This document shows, piece after piece, positions 11,592-23,900 of a DNA stretch of 64,000 nt. Position 1 is the stretch's first letter, and each line of letters starts with the position of its first letter. Both the position numbers and the translations under genes were made by a program. Origin of the DNA: Raphanus sativus (Eukaryota > Streptophyta > Magnoliopsida > Brassicales > Brassicaceae); contig NC_079519.1 in assembly GCF_000801105.2 (NCBI RefSeq), forward strand, positions 7,872,668-7,936,667, in the 5' to 3' direction. The notes under the pieces are model-generated. The model saw only the letters and a program-made list of their open reading frames with translations, had not been told where the DNA came from and did no database searches.

Positions 11592-13288
11592 TTCTCTCAC
11601 CATGAATTTACATATTTAGATTATAAACGGATATGAATTCACTTCCATGGATCAAAGAGTTTTCTCTTTGTTAATTTCGCTCTTCAGATTTTGTGAGTAT
11701 CTTAATTACTTTTTACCAGCATTATTCATTATCCTCATTCTGTCATACATACATTGTGATACATCTTTTACAAAGATGAAGAGTTTTGAAATATTACAAT
11801 TAGAATCCAACATCCGGGATGGTGTTTTTATTAAAAGAAAATATATGCGAATTACAATAATAAAGTATTTGTTTTCGGTGAATTCTCCAAATTCTCATTG
11901 AATTAATCAACATTTGAACTTAACTAAATAGTAATGAGTTTCGTAATGTGCCCAAAAACCTAGAAATTGAACCGGTCCCAGATGGTTCGGTTATAGAAAA
12001 ACTATTGTTCTAAATTATTTTACTACAAACAAATATCTCAATTATCTCTTTCCACTAACTATCGTTTAGATTGTCAGAGGATTATTATATCAGGTTTGAA
12101 CTTGAAAGACAATTCAGTGATATAGTACACCGTATCTAGTATATGTCTCCATTCTCGAGCTACAAGCGATAATTGAACATCTCTTTTCAAACTAAAGTTC
12201 ATATACGTAAATACAGCAGATTTAAGTAATAATAGCAACATTATACATTTTCAGATATATTGACAGCAGATTTAATTAGTTTTGTTACTATGAAATAGAA
12301 ATGTAAAGAAAAAAGACATGACAAACATGAAATCATTGTTGAAAGGACAACAAAAGGGTTACGAAACTTTATTAAAATAAAAAGCTCTTCCTTAGTCAGG
12401 AAGTGTTTAGGGAGCACACCTAATCCCACAAACATTACAAAAAAATGTAAAAGGAGATATTAATAGAGAAAGAAAAAGATAACAAACAATGGATAGGTCA
12501 TAGGAGTTACAAACTTGGACTGAGATTCAAAAGCAGATTTGCATTCTGACTGCATTACTTAGATGATCTTTTCTTCGAAATATCCTAACTTACGCTTTTC
12601 ACCCATAATTAATTTAATTTCTTTCGTAGCAATTATATCAGTCTTTTAACAAAAACAGTTATACTACTAGTCTATGTATACGTAATTATACTCTGTGGAA
12701 AGCACTGATTTTCTCAAATCGACCAACTCTTTTTTCATCTTTTAACATTATTTAACATTATATGCCCAAGGCCCTAAACTCAGCTGTACTCAATTGACAT
12801 AGTGCTAGTTTTTTAAAGCAAAAGCACCTGCTAAACAAATAAACAAAAAAAGTGTAAATGCAATATATTTCCATTCAAATAATTTTTGTTTTATTGGAAT
12901 TAATAAACAAAATCAACCTGCCACCACAAAGAAAAAGCAAAAAAAATAATATGTGACTCAAGAATGCATGTAGTTTTCAACATATAAAGACACTTAGGAT
13001 TTGCTTTTTCAATTCCTCAAAACAGGCAAGCTCAACTCTCATCTCTACAGAACCAAAACCCATCTCGCTAAGCAAAAGCTCCCTCCTTTTCTCCACTCAA
13101 CTCTTTTTCAAAGTTACAAAACCTTTTTCTTTTTGCTATTTAACCAAACATCATTACACATTCTCAAAATTTCCTTCAATTAAACATACATATAGTTCTC
13201 TCATCACCAAGAAACTCAAAAGACACGTACTTAAAACAGTTTCTTCCTCTCTTCTTACTTCTTCAACCATCTAGACATAAAAAAAACC
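11592..13288. other. Intergenic and promoter region of the LEA-2 gene
   Basis: AT-rich with no convincing gene. The right end is a pyrimidine- and A-rich leader. A TATA-like catataaaga at about 12980 may serve the plus-strand LEA-2 gene. Confidence 0.4.
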
Positions 13289-14137
13289 ATGTCCAATCAT
13301 CCTACAACACCTCAATCACAACCACCCGAAACCCCTCCATGGGACACTCCATCATCCAGATGGTTCAGTCCAATCAGCACACCATGGAGAACAACACCAA
13401 GAAGCAGACAATCAACTCCAACTCCAACAACACCAACACCTCTTACCGAAGTGATCGTCTCCAAATCACCTTTGTCTCAGAAGAGCCCCGCGACGCCAAC
13501 ACATGATGGTATTGAATCAGAGCCTTTAAACGATACAATGAATCTCTTGCGGCTGAGAACTCATCCCCGGACGAATCCATGGATATGGTGTGGTGCAGCT
13601 TTATGTTTTATCTTCAGCATACTTGTAATAATATTTGGTATTGCTACTTTGGTTCTTTTTCTCGCCCTCAGACCGAGAACCCCTGTTTTCGACATCTCCA
13701 ATGCAAAGCTCAACACGATCTACTTCGAGTCACCGGTGTATTTCAACGGTGATATGTTGTTGCTCCTGAATTTCACCAACCCGAACAAGAAACTAGGTGT
13801 GAGGTTTGATCATCTTACCGTGGAGCTCTGGTTCTCCGACAAAAAGATCGCCACGCAAGGTGTCTTGCCGTTTAAGCAAGGAAACGGGAAGACAAGGCTA
13901 GAACCGATCCGGCTGATCTCAAACCTGGTCTTCCTGCCTGTAAATCACTTAGTGGAGCTGAGAAGACAGGTCATGACTAACCAGATCAACTACGAAATCA
14001 GAAGCCTCTTCAGAGTGAGAGCTGTTCTTGGGATCATTCATTATTCTTATTGGCTGCATGGGAGTTGCCAGCTTCAGTTGGCCAGTCCACCAACCGGGGG
14101 CTTAATTTCTCGTAACTGCACTACAAAAAAATGGTGA
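13289..14137 (+). CDS. LEA-2 / NDR1-HIN1-like (NHL) membrane protein (At5g56050-type)
   Basis: Single-exon gene of 282 residues. The N-terminal 80-90 residues are cytosolic and rich in Pro, Thr and Ser (PPETPPWDTPSSRWFSP, TPTPTTPTP). One transmembrane helix follows at about residues 99-127. The C-terminal region has the LEA_2 fold typical of NHL proteins (FDISNAKLNTIYFESPV..., NFTNPNKKLGVRFD). Family members sit in the plasma membrane, and some act in defence or membrane stress responses; this one has no assigned role. It is called a LEA hydroxyproline-rich glycoprotein in Arabidopsis. Start and stop are unambiguous and the frame is intact. Confidence 0.9.
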   Translation: MSNHPTTPQSQPPETPPWDTPSSRWFSPISTPWRTTPRSRQSTPTPTTPTPLTEVIVSKSPLSQKSPATPTHDGIESEPLNDTMNLLRLRTHPRTNPWIWCGAALCFIFSILVIIFGIATLVLFLALRPRTPVFDISNAKLNTIYFESPVYFNGDMLLLLNFTNPNKKLGVRFDHLTVELWFSDKKIATQGVLPFKQGNGKTRLEPIRLISNLVFLPVNHLVELRRQVMTNQINYEIRSLFRVRAVLGIIHYSYWLHGSCQLQLASPPTGGLISRNCTTKKW

Positions 14138-14629
14138 AGTAACACAGGTTATATCCTCAAAGGTTTCTAGTTTTTACGAGCATAGATCTATCTTTTGCCC
14201 ACAAGATGTAGAAAAGAATCAAGATTCAATATAGACTCTATGCAGGAACCGAGATTTAAGTCTGTTTATATATTGTTAAGACAGATCTAATAAGTTTGGT
14301 TATCAAATGAAATCAAAGAGATGTTTTTTTTTTTTTTTTTACGGATAAAGATTCATAATTTGCTTCAAGACTAGGGAAATCAGATTCCATATTTGATCCA
14401 CAAGACACAATCTCAAAAGAAGAAAAGAGTAAAGTCCCAAGAGCAAGAGAGGTATCAAACAGTAGATTCCATGTAGGATCCTTTTAGAGTGTCAAAAGTA
14501 TATCAAGCAGAGAAAAGAAAGCACTCTCCTAACAGCCAAAATGGAGTTTTTTTTTTTAATTCGAAATCCCAACATAACCAATACTCTTTTTCAGGAAACT
14601 TCAGCAATTAGATACAACAATAGGCTAGA
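14138..14629. other. 3' flank of the LEA-2 gene
   Basis: Probable 3' UTR and AT-rich spacer containing a long T run near 14325. No gene seen. Confidence 0.4.
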
Positions 14630-15041
14630 GAGAAAAAGTTGAGCAAGAATTGATTGGCAACGGGACAGCTAGCTATAGCTTAATCAGCCATGACAGACAT
14701 GTAAAGTTGATTGTATGATAAAGAAAACCCCAAAAGTCTTAAGTAAAATCTTGAGACAAAAAAGCAAAAGAAAAGGCACCAAAATTGGGGATTTGAGGAA
14801 GATGAAATGTCAGGTGATAGATGATAGACTTAAAACAGGGATCAACGGTGTGATGATTCCAGCTTGAAGAAACAATCTCTTGGACATCCTTCCTATTCAC
14901 CTCTCTGAGGCACTTAATTCAAAACTTAAAGGCATTCCAACTCAAGAAACTATACACGAAAACCTTTTAACTAAAGGGACCAATCAATCGACAGTGCTCA
15001 ACATAGTTATTGAATGAAGACTCAATCTAACAACCACATAT

Positions 15042-15045
<4 letters not shown>
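14630..15045. repeat. Duplicated segment R, copy 1
   Basis: About 415 bp that recurs in direct orientation at 27470-27880 with many small indels and substitutions. It is of unique-sequence character rather than transposon-like. Its minus strand contains a short open stretch reading GMPLSFELSASER (GMPLGFELTASER in copy 2), so it may be part of an unrecognised transcript or gene remnant. It is followed by a long (AT)n tract. Confidence 0.75.

Positions 15046-15101
<56 letters not shown>
15045..15101. repeat. (AT)n microsatellite
   Basis: An uninterrupted AT dinucleotide tract of about 57 bp. Confidence 0.95.
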
Positions 15102-15104
<3 letters not shown>

Positions 15105-16581
15105 TTATGAGAAAATGCGTGGTGCAGAGAGTAGCTGTGTGCTATTAGCGCATTGATTGTTGTTATTTGTGGTGTAATAGACACCATGTTTGTTTCATTC
15201 TAGAGCTAGACCTACATTTTTGTAGTGCTATGAACTGACTCAATGGTTTTCGGTTTAGCATTCCATACTTCACTGGACGATTCCCCTGTCGCTCATCTCT
15301 TTTTCTCCTCCTCTATTTTTCAGGTGAGACTGATGAGCAAGAGTGATCATATCAGAATGGTGCTTATAAGTGCTTCTGGGCGTTTGGACTTCTCGGATTT
15401 TATCGATATTGGGCTTTTGGGCCTTTGGGCTTTAATCGCTTATGTTATTTCCTATTTCAGACTTTCTGATTTATGTTGTTTTCTATATATTTCAGATGTT
15501 ATCGATATTTGCAGATTTGACCTTATGGTGTTGGTGTTTGATTTTTATATTATCACGAGAAGTTTAGTTATTATTTCAGCTGTATTATTATTATTGGTTT
15601 TCAAAGTGACAGGTGTCACTATTCAGGAAAAACTCTTTAATCTCAATATAAAATTAAATAGAGACATTACTTTAGACAAACAACACGAGCAAAGAGAAAT
15701 TCAGTGGCACTGGCACCATATATTGATGTTAAAAATAAAAAATAAAAAATCAAAACTTGCATATCTTCCTAAAGATCCAAGAGTATCATCTCATCATCCT
15801 GAAACTAGACACCAAAATTTATGCAGAAGACCAGATCTCTCAAGAGAAAGATGAGAGAACAGAGAAAGAAGAAAAATAAAAGGATACTGAAGAGGTATCG
15901 TATTGTTCCCACCAATCTGTAAGACAATAAGTAACTAGGATGAAAAATGACAAGTTTCTGTGGATGGGTCTGCTATGGATGTGTTTCTGTAGATGGATTT
16001 GCTCTTCTTCACTTTGACTAACTGTAAAACTATTAGTGAAAAATGATATGAAAATTTATTATTTATCCTTGTTATTTATAAACCATCAGAAGGCTTTCAA
16101 CCAAGGTAAATGCTTTCTTTCTTGTTTCATTACCATGGACAATTTCAGATCATATGGTTTATGTTTACTCTCTCAGGTCATACGAGTGAAATGGTCGCTT
16201 CATGCAAGAGAAGAGATTGTGTTAAATGTGTGTCGGATCTTGATTCTTGAGGATACACATTTGCAATTTGATACTACTAGATCTCTAAAGGTAAAATAAT
16301 AATTGATCTGTGGGTGCATCTTTCTTCTTTCTTCGTTGTAATAAGGTTTAAGCTTAATTTGGATTTTAACTCATTTGAATATCTTCTTAAATATTTTTTG
16401 ATGAATTGTAAAATATTTTATGTGTTAATCAGACTCTTGTAAACCGAAAAAAACTTAATATGATGATAGAAACACATTAAGCCAAAATATAATTAAACTA
16501 TCTTATCGAAGAGCTTTATACTATAGAATGACATTACTCAACCTCAAATCAATGGTTGTCTAGTAAGATGCTCAGTTTATA
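15102..16581. other. Intergenic, no recognisable gene
   Basis: Somewhat less AT-rich DNA with a fortuitous open frame at 15243-15854. That frame has no known domain and looks like intron-containing or decayed sequence. I cannot assign it. Confidence 0.35.
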
Positions 16582-16948
16582 TCATTTTTTACAACAACAA
16601 TCAAATCGTGGGGCATGACCTATACACGCCCCTTCTGAGTAACCTCTCTTTCTGCACTCAGCTCGGCATCCCTGGTCTGCCCAATAGCTTGTACAAATTT
16701 GTATGCAGTGAGTATATCCAACCCTGTTATTGATAACTGCACAAATAAATCCAAGTTAAAAATAAATAAATATATACGCACAAATATACATAACATTCAC
16801 TAATTTAAATTTTCAAAAAGGAAACATTCAAAAATATACTCTTAAATAGTTTTATACCCGGTGAAGCTAAAACATTGGAGTTGGACAACAACGATGTTGC
16901 TAATACAACAACAAGAAAAAATATCACGAAAGTCTTTCTGATATTCAT
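16582..16948 (-). CDS. Defensin-like (DEFL) secreted cysteine-rich peptide, two exons
   Basis: A small gene too short and split to appear as one open frame. Exon 1 (16858-16948) starts MNIRKTFVIFFLVVVLATSL, a clear secretion signal. Exon 2 (16582-16736) encodes the mature peptide. The join (GT at 16857, AG before 16736) keeps frame and gives 81 residues. Eight cysteines follow the pattern C-x3-C-x8-C-x3-C-x9-C-x8-CCC. This contains the CxxxC and CxC elements of the defensin cysteine-stabilised fold. The intron between signal and mature peptide is typical of plant DEFL genes. A TATA box (TATAAATA on the minus strand) lies at 17000-17007, about 52 bp upstream. Plant DEFLs act in defence or in pollen and ovule signalling; no specific role can be assigned. 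Confidence 0.85.
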
Positions 16949-18425
16949 TATTTTCTTTCTGTCAATTTTTCTGTGAGAAAACAAAAGTCAGAAATGCTTT
17001 ATTTATATGATTCTTTGTCAAAAGTATAGTCTTTAATTCCTACTATAACACCCCATATATTCATAATTTTAATGACACCTAGGCCTATCTAATCTGTTGA
17101 AAAATCTAACAATATCTTACCAAAAAGTTTAAATATTTTTTTAAAAATAATACATTAACTAATTTTGGCATTAGCATTATAATATTATTACAAATTAATG
17201 TTAATAAAAATAAAAATATATGCTATATTTTATAAACTTTATTATAGTCTATATTGTATTAAATTAGATATGCTATATGTAATAAATATAAAAAATAACA
17301 TATATATGTATATATATTAGTAAAGTAATGTAATTTATTTTTAAAAATTGCTTTCATTTAAATAAATAAATATCATCCACTGTTAAAATGAGTTAAAATT
17401 TGTAATCATGTACTATTTTTTAAAAGAAAAAATTCTTAACATATATTTTTGTAACTCACATAAATATATTTTCTAATAATTATATATCATTATTTTTTTT
17501 TTGAATATTCCAGCAATATATTACAAAAATAATTATTTACACAGAATAAATTTAATAAATAACCTTTAATTTATATGTTATTAAAAAGATTCTATTAGAA
17601 AATTTTAAAATCTTAATATTCATTAAAAATATTAATAACAAATAATTTAACAACTTTATTGTTTATTTAAAATTATAACGAATTTTGTTTTTTGAAAAAT
17701 ACAAAAAATAACAAAATTTCAAATATTGTTATTACAAATTAATGCATCAATTTAGAAACAAAATTATTTAAAAGTCATATAATCTTCAAACTTAAAAATA
17801 TTTATGTAATTTTCCAAATCTGTTGACTAAATATACAATTCTAAAAACAAATATTCTAATCACACAATTATATATTCCAAATTTTATAAAAGATAAAATG
17901 GAAGGTCTTAAAGTATAACTTTTTGAAATACAACAAGAAAAAATAATCTAAAAAATTAAAATAGTCAATATTTTAAAATCTTAATTTAATAAAAAATTAC
18001 AGAACTTAATACCAAAACATCAAAAACATTAATATCGAAAAAATTTAAAACAATATCGTATAAAAATTTATTATATATTAATAGTGTCAAATAATAAAAT
18101 TAAAATAATATTATAGATTTAAACAACATAAAACACTAAAATATATTTTCAACCACAAAAAGATACGATTTATCCTGTTTAATATATTATTCTCGTATAT
18201 TTTAAGAAGTTGGTTGTTTGTGGGGATATTCTTTTGGCTTCTTCTATTTTGTATAGATTTTACATAAACTATTACATAAATTACTAAACGAAACAACAAT
18301 ATATGCTGATAAAAAGTTAACAAATAAAATAAACTTTTAATATACGTTTTGGAGGTCGGAACAAATGACTAAAATATAATTACGAAGGCACATATAAACT
18401 ATACCTAAAGAAAATGAAAATTAAT
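16949..18425. other. Promoter of the DEFL gene, then AT-rich spacer
   Basis: Extremely AT-rich with no gene seen beyond the likely DEFL promoter at the left end. Confidence 0.4.
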
Positions 18426-19583
18426 ATGCTACATAAAAATTTGGGCAATTCTCCAAAATAGATTATTTTCAAATTTTTGTCATAAAACGAAACCTTAGAG
18501 AGAAAAATGATCAGAATATTTAATTATATAGGTGAAAAGATCTTTATATCCTAGATATATAAATATATATAAATAAATAAATAAATAAATAAATAAACTA
18601 TAAAAAAATTATAGTTCCAGATTATATGTTTTCAAATTTGAACTTTTTATAATTTTTTTTCTTTTGAAATTTTATTTTTCAAAATATTTTACTTTTTCAA
18701 ATATTCTTTTTGAAATTCGAAAATACTTTTTGACACTATTTTAAAAAATTTTCATTTCAAATTTTTAATTTTATTTCATAAAATTTTAAACCTTAATCCC
18801 AAACTCTGCCTATTAACTCTAAATCCTAAGATCTAAATTAGTTAATCCAAATAATATAAGTGTATATATACATCTTTAATAAAATATCTTGGTCATTTTG
18901 ATCTTTATAGTCTATATTTTTTATAACAAACTTTTTAATTGTTATCCTATGGTATTTCTCTAAAAATTTGTCAAAATATGCAATTCTCAAATTTTCAGAT
19001 TTATTAAAACTGTTATTAGCTATATTCTATATATCCAAATTTATTTTTGGGTGAATATTGGTTTATAAAATGTGAATGCATATAACTTAACTATAAAATA
19101 TATTAAATAAATAATGAAAATAGTTTATACTTACGTATCCTCCTTTTTCAATTAAAATATTTGGTTAGTATACCTTTGTCTTATACCGAATAACAAATAA
19201 AATATGGATCACTCAAAATTTCTTTTGCTGGTTATTTTTGGTTTAGCCTAGAGAGAAAATTTGGTTTGTTATATATAGGTTAACTAGATTTTGACTAACA
19301 CGCCCATGCATGTGTATATTTTCTATAAAATATGTAGCTATTTATCTTCTATGTCAATATTAGAATTGGACAAAAAACCCGAATCCAAAAAATCGAACTG
19401 ATCCCGATACAAAAAGAAGTACCAAATCCAAACCAAAATTGATTAAATATCCAAATTATTCAAAATTTTGGTATTTAAAAAATTGAAACGGAATCCGATC
19501 TGAATCGAAGTATTTCAGATACCCGATTGTATTCGAAATAGATTTATATACTTATATATATATATATATATATTAGACTTAAC
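18426..19583. repeat. 1.2-kb segmental duplication, copy 1
   Basis: Nearly identical, in direct orientation, to 25148-26343. It contains an (AAAT)n tract, a GGGCAATTCTCC-type terminal motif of MULE-like MITEs near 18440, and a minus-strand Helitron-like 3' end ending CTAG at 19284. It also has degenerate CCCGAA-type repeats and an (AT)n tract. Because several unrelated element pieces are shared in the same order, the pair is a duplication of one composite segment. This copy stops exactly where the hAT element begins. Confidence 0.9.
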
Positions 19584-22500
19584 CCCTGTTCAAAAACGCG
19601 GCCGCCTAGCCGCCTAGGCGGCCGCCTGGGCGCTACTCGGAGTTCAGCCGCGGCGAATACGTTCAAATCGGTCCACCCAGGCGCTATACCGCGTAAATCC
19701 GCCTAGACCGCGTAATACCGCGTTTGACCGCGTAATATATGGGTTTGACCGCCTAATATTAAAAATATAAATATTTCATTATTTTTGTTACTATAAGATT
19801 TTGTGTAATTGCCCATTACCAATTGGTAAAATTGAATATTAAGCCCAACAAGATAGTTAAAGCCCAAAAAACAAATATAAACTACATTTGGGGATTTTTT
19901 TTATCGAACAAACCCTAATCTAAAATTCTAAATTATCGTGAAAGCAAAGGAGATTGAGATATGGAGATGTTAAGCTTAGACTGAGAGTAACAGAAAAACA
20001 GAAACTGACGGAACCAAATTACATTTGTTCACGAAATCAAGGTAACATCCTTGTTCCAGTGTTAGCAATAAAGTTAGCAATTAAGTCACGAAGCTGTGAT
20101 TTTTTTTTTGTTCACTGGTGTTTGTTTGAAAACTAGTTATGTGTTCTGTCTTTTGATTAATTGTACTTGTCTGTTATGCTTTTTCTTTTGTTATTTTGTG
20201 TTTGTTGTTGTCGTGAGAAACGTAAAAGACGTTTATGTTTTGTAGTGTGTCACACTCGTGCTCACACTTCAGACATAATTTTTTTAACTTTTTGACCTTC
20301 TAATGTGTATATAAATGATTTGTTCTTTTTTAAGGTTAAAAAGATGGACAATCCACCAACAGATGCACCTCATCCTCTGAAGCGAAATTCAACTGATGTG
20401 GGATGGGAATTTGGAGTCTTATGCAATCCAAAAAATGTGGACAAGGTCAAATGCAAGTTGTGTGGAAAAGAATTCTCTGGTGGTATTTATAGAATGAAAG
20501 AACACATTGCTCATGTGAAAGGGAATGTCTCACCCTGTCCTGTATCATCTAAAGCTGATCAAGAGAAGTGTAAGAAGGCTATTCTTGATGCAAAAGAGAA
20601 GAAGAATTTGAAAAGGAAACATGATCAAGAATTAAGGGCAGAGGTGAACATAAACAGGGGCAGCAACACTGAGGAACTGGAAAACGAGTTGGGAACTCTT
20701 AAAAGTCCTCACTTCCAAGGTCCTATTGATCAGTATGCGACCTCCATCAACCCTGAAGCTTCTTTGGCTGCACAAACACGACAACAAAGCATCCATGATG
20801 CCATATCTAAGGATAAGACACATGCTGTCCGTCAATACTGTGCTAGATGGATGTATGAGGCAAATGTTCCCTTCAATGCCATTGACAATGACAGTTTCAA
20901 GATGTTTTGTGAAGCGTTGGGAAAGTTTGGACCTGGTTGGGTGCCTCCAAGTCAGTATCAGCTTAGAGAACCACTATTAATTGAGGAACAGAAAAGGACC
21001 AAGGAGAAGTTGAAGAGTCTAGAAGAAGAATGGGAAAAAGAAGGTTGCTCAGTGATGACAGATGCATGGAGTGATATGAAAAGAAGAAGCATAATGAATT
21101 TGTGTGTCAACTCAAGGGGAGGTACATGTTTTCTTTCATCAAAAGACACCTCTAAAGATTCTCATACTGGTGAGTACATCTTCAACTACATTGACCAGTG
21201 GATTGAAGATATAGGAGCTGCAAAGGTAGTGCAAGTGGTCACTGATAATGCTACAAACAACGTGGCAGCTGCAAAGATGCTAAAACAAAAGAGACCAAAT
21301 ATATTTTGGACAGGTTGTGCTGCACACACTATAGATTTGATGCTCGAGGGAATTTCTAAGCTTCCGGGAATTGCAAAGATAATTGACCAAGCAAAAGCTG
21401 TTACGATCTTCATATATGCTCATCATAAAACACTGTCCATGATGAGAACGTCTACAAAGAACAGAGATATCGTAAGACCAGGAGCAACAAGGTTTGCAAC
21501 TTGTTTCTTGACTATGCAAAGCCTATACGACAAGAAGGCACAACTGATGAGCATGTTTGGCAGTGATGAATGGCATAGTTGTAAGCATTCGAAGTGTCTG
21601 AAGGGCAAGACAACATTTGACACGATTATGAGTCAAGGGTTTTGGACTAGTGTGAATGTTGTCTTGAAGATCTTCAACCCTCTGGTGAAGGTTCTAAGGC
21701 TGGCTGATGGGGAGAAAGTACCTTCTCTTGGATTCATTTATGGTGAGATTTTGGAAGCTAAGAATTCTATCAAAGAAGCTTCAAATCATTTGGAGAAAAA
21801 CTACCAGCCTATTTTTCGAATCATTGATGAGAAAATGAAAGATAGGTTAGATACTCCTTTGCATGTGGCTGCCTACATGACAGGTTAGATACTCCTTTAA
21901 AAATGACAAGTTTGATCCAGGTTTGAATGTTCACATTGCTTGTCTTTCATTAAATTTTGATCTTTATTTATCAGTATGATTTATTTTATTTCAGGGAACT
22001 GGTGGTCAACATATGGATGTGGTACACCAACTCTTCAAAAAATGGCTACAAGGATCCTTGCTTTGACGTCAAGCTCTTCAGGATGTGAAAGAAATTGGAG
22101 TTGCTTTGAAGGGGTTAGTTTCTTAGTTCTTAGTTCTCATCCTCTGGGAATCTGATCATTTCTGAAATTCACAACATTTTTACTTGCAGATTCACACAAA
22201 AAAGAGAAACAGGCTAGATGTCAATCGCTTAAATAGCTTAGTCTATGTGCAATTCAATGCTAAGCTGTTTAAGAAGCAGAAAAAAATCAGAGAGCAAAAT
22301 GCCGATGTGATATTTGACGATGGTAATGAAGATACAGTGGAAGAATGGCTTGTGGGCCATGTACCAGACATAGACCATGATCTTAATTTGATACTTGTAA
22401 CCCAAGCTCCAAGGGTAAGAGATTTATATGATGATGACTTTGAGTCTGATGAAGATGAGGAATATGTTGTGGATATGGAGTTTGAACCAGATGGATCACA

Positions 22501-23094
22501 AAATATTCCTCTCTCTCGTGATTCACATTCTACTTAGTAAGGTTAGTAATTTTATCTTACATAGTAAGGTTAGCATGTTAAGTTACATATCTCAGTAGTC
22601 TTTGTTTCTAACCATATTTATAATATGATATCTCCTTATAGATCTTCGTTGTTTTATATCTTTTTATTTGCAGGTGTATGTCTTTTGTTGCAGGTGTATG
22701 TTATAAGGTCTAACTCCTAACACATCTACCCAATTCATGGTGATTACTTGATCTGAAGACAAAAGGACGAAGACTTCAATCCTTTTTTGTATTTTGTATG
22801 TTCTCAAGATCAAGACAATCTATTTTGTGTATCTCATGAATTGGAAGTTTTTGTGCTTTTTAAATTTGATGTGTAAAGGAGAAAACTATATTTATCTATA
22901 ACAAGTTATATAATTGTGTCTAAAAACTGTATCATTATATTTAAATTATTTAAAATAGCTAAATATATTATAAATATATTAAATTATATTTAAAACTAGG
23001 CCCCGCGTATATCCCGCTTAATCTCCGATTTTTCGGTAACTCGCTAGGCCCGGAGTTGCCGCCCGACTAGCGCCTAGCGCAATTCCGAACAGAG
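19584..23094 (+). mobile_element. hAT-superfamily transposon, about 3.5 kb
   Basis: The element bounds a BED-finger hAT transposase gene. The ends carry short imperfect inverted repeats around CTGTTC (19586-19591) and GAACAG (23087-23092). Both ends have GC-rich subterminal DNA unlike the AT-rich host. On the left, 8-bp motifs such as ccgcgtaa and ccgcctag recur many times between 19600 and 19760. On the right, related cccgcgta, cgctagg and cgcctagc motifs lie at 23000-23080. Such clustered subterminal motifs are the usual transposase binding sites of hAT elements. I could not see a clean 8-bp target duplication, so the exact ends are uncertain. Confidence 0.85.
20344..22537 (+). CDS. hAT transposase (BED zinc finger, DUF659, dimerisation domain), shortened
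   Basis: Predicted exons 20344-21883, 21995-22113 and 22190-22537 join in frame to about 668 residues. I chose the ATG giving MDNPPTDAPHPLKR because upstream codons lie in the 5' leader. The BED finger (CKLCGKEFSGGIYRMKEHIA...) sits near residues 35-70. The DUF659/RNase-H-like core has candidate acidic residues in DAWSDMKRRS and VVTDNATNN. The C-terminal hAT dimerisation segment contains SSSGCERNWSCFEG and IHTKKRNRLDVNRLN, followed by an acidic tail. Family members normally have several dozen residues between the core and NWWSTYG; here they are absent. A short direct repeat (aggttagatactccttt) at the first exon's end suggests an internal deletion. Activity is doubtful. Confidence 0.8.
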
Positions 23095-23359
23095 ATGAAA
23101 GTAAATACTGCATTGTTAAGGTTGCAGTTACAGTGGTCGTCCTATGAGAACTAAGGATTGTAAGTTATAGTTACGCAATCAAATAATCAAACTCCAAAAG
23201 TAAAGGACGTGATCTCGCTAAGATCATTTGGAGAAAAAAAATAGGCATAAGTATTGGAGTCACTTATCTTTGTATTAATCCATACAAAGACGCATTAAAC
23301 CATATGAATTAATATTCTTGAAGTTACTTAACATTTTTGAAAAAAATAAAATATATATA

Positions 23360-23617
23360 CTCCCTCCGTCCCATTTTAGGTGGAGTTTTTGGGAAAATTT
23401 TTGTTCCATTTTAAGTGATGTTTTCAAGTTTCTAGGTAAAAAATAAATGCATTTTAATATTTTTAGTTATTTATATTATGTAGTATAATTGTTTATTGGT
23501 TGAAACTACTTTAATCATTATTGTTTTTAGGTAAACGAGAAAAATATAATAAAAGTTTGTAGTTTCTTAATCAATGTGCAAAAACCTCAAAACTCACTTA
23601 TTTTGGAACAGAGAGAG
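23360..23617. mobile_element. Stowaway-like MITE (Tc1/mariner)
   Basis: A 258-bp element starting ctccctccgtcccattttag and ending in its imperfect inverse (ttttggaacagagagag), flanked by TA dinucleotides. The CTCCCTCCGT terminus is the Stowaway hallmark. It is non-coding. Confidence 0.85.
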
Positions 23618-23900
23618 TATATCTTAACTTAAAAGATTTTTAGCAAGAACTTTAATAAACATGAATGAATGTTGGTAATTTTATAAATATCACTAATTCA
23701 GTTATAAATTTCATTCAGTAATCTTAATATTAACTAATATACATGAATAAATAATAAAATTTTAAACAAATTTTATAGTTTTAGAGAAAATAAAAGTTTA
23801 TTAAACATTGACACATAAGACTTTACATAGAAGACTTTTCATAAGAAAACGAAGAACACATGTATTTAATGCTCTTCAAAATTCTTGAATCTTTGATCAA

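Noticed and set aside
15045..15101. Regular repeats as a CRISPR array
   Set aside because: These are plain AT dinucleotide tracts in a plant genome; no spacer-repeat structure exists anywhere in the window.
15243..15854. 203-codon open frame
   Set aside because: Low-complexity hydrophobic reading with splice-like pyrimidine tracts and no family resemblance; I cannot support a gene.
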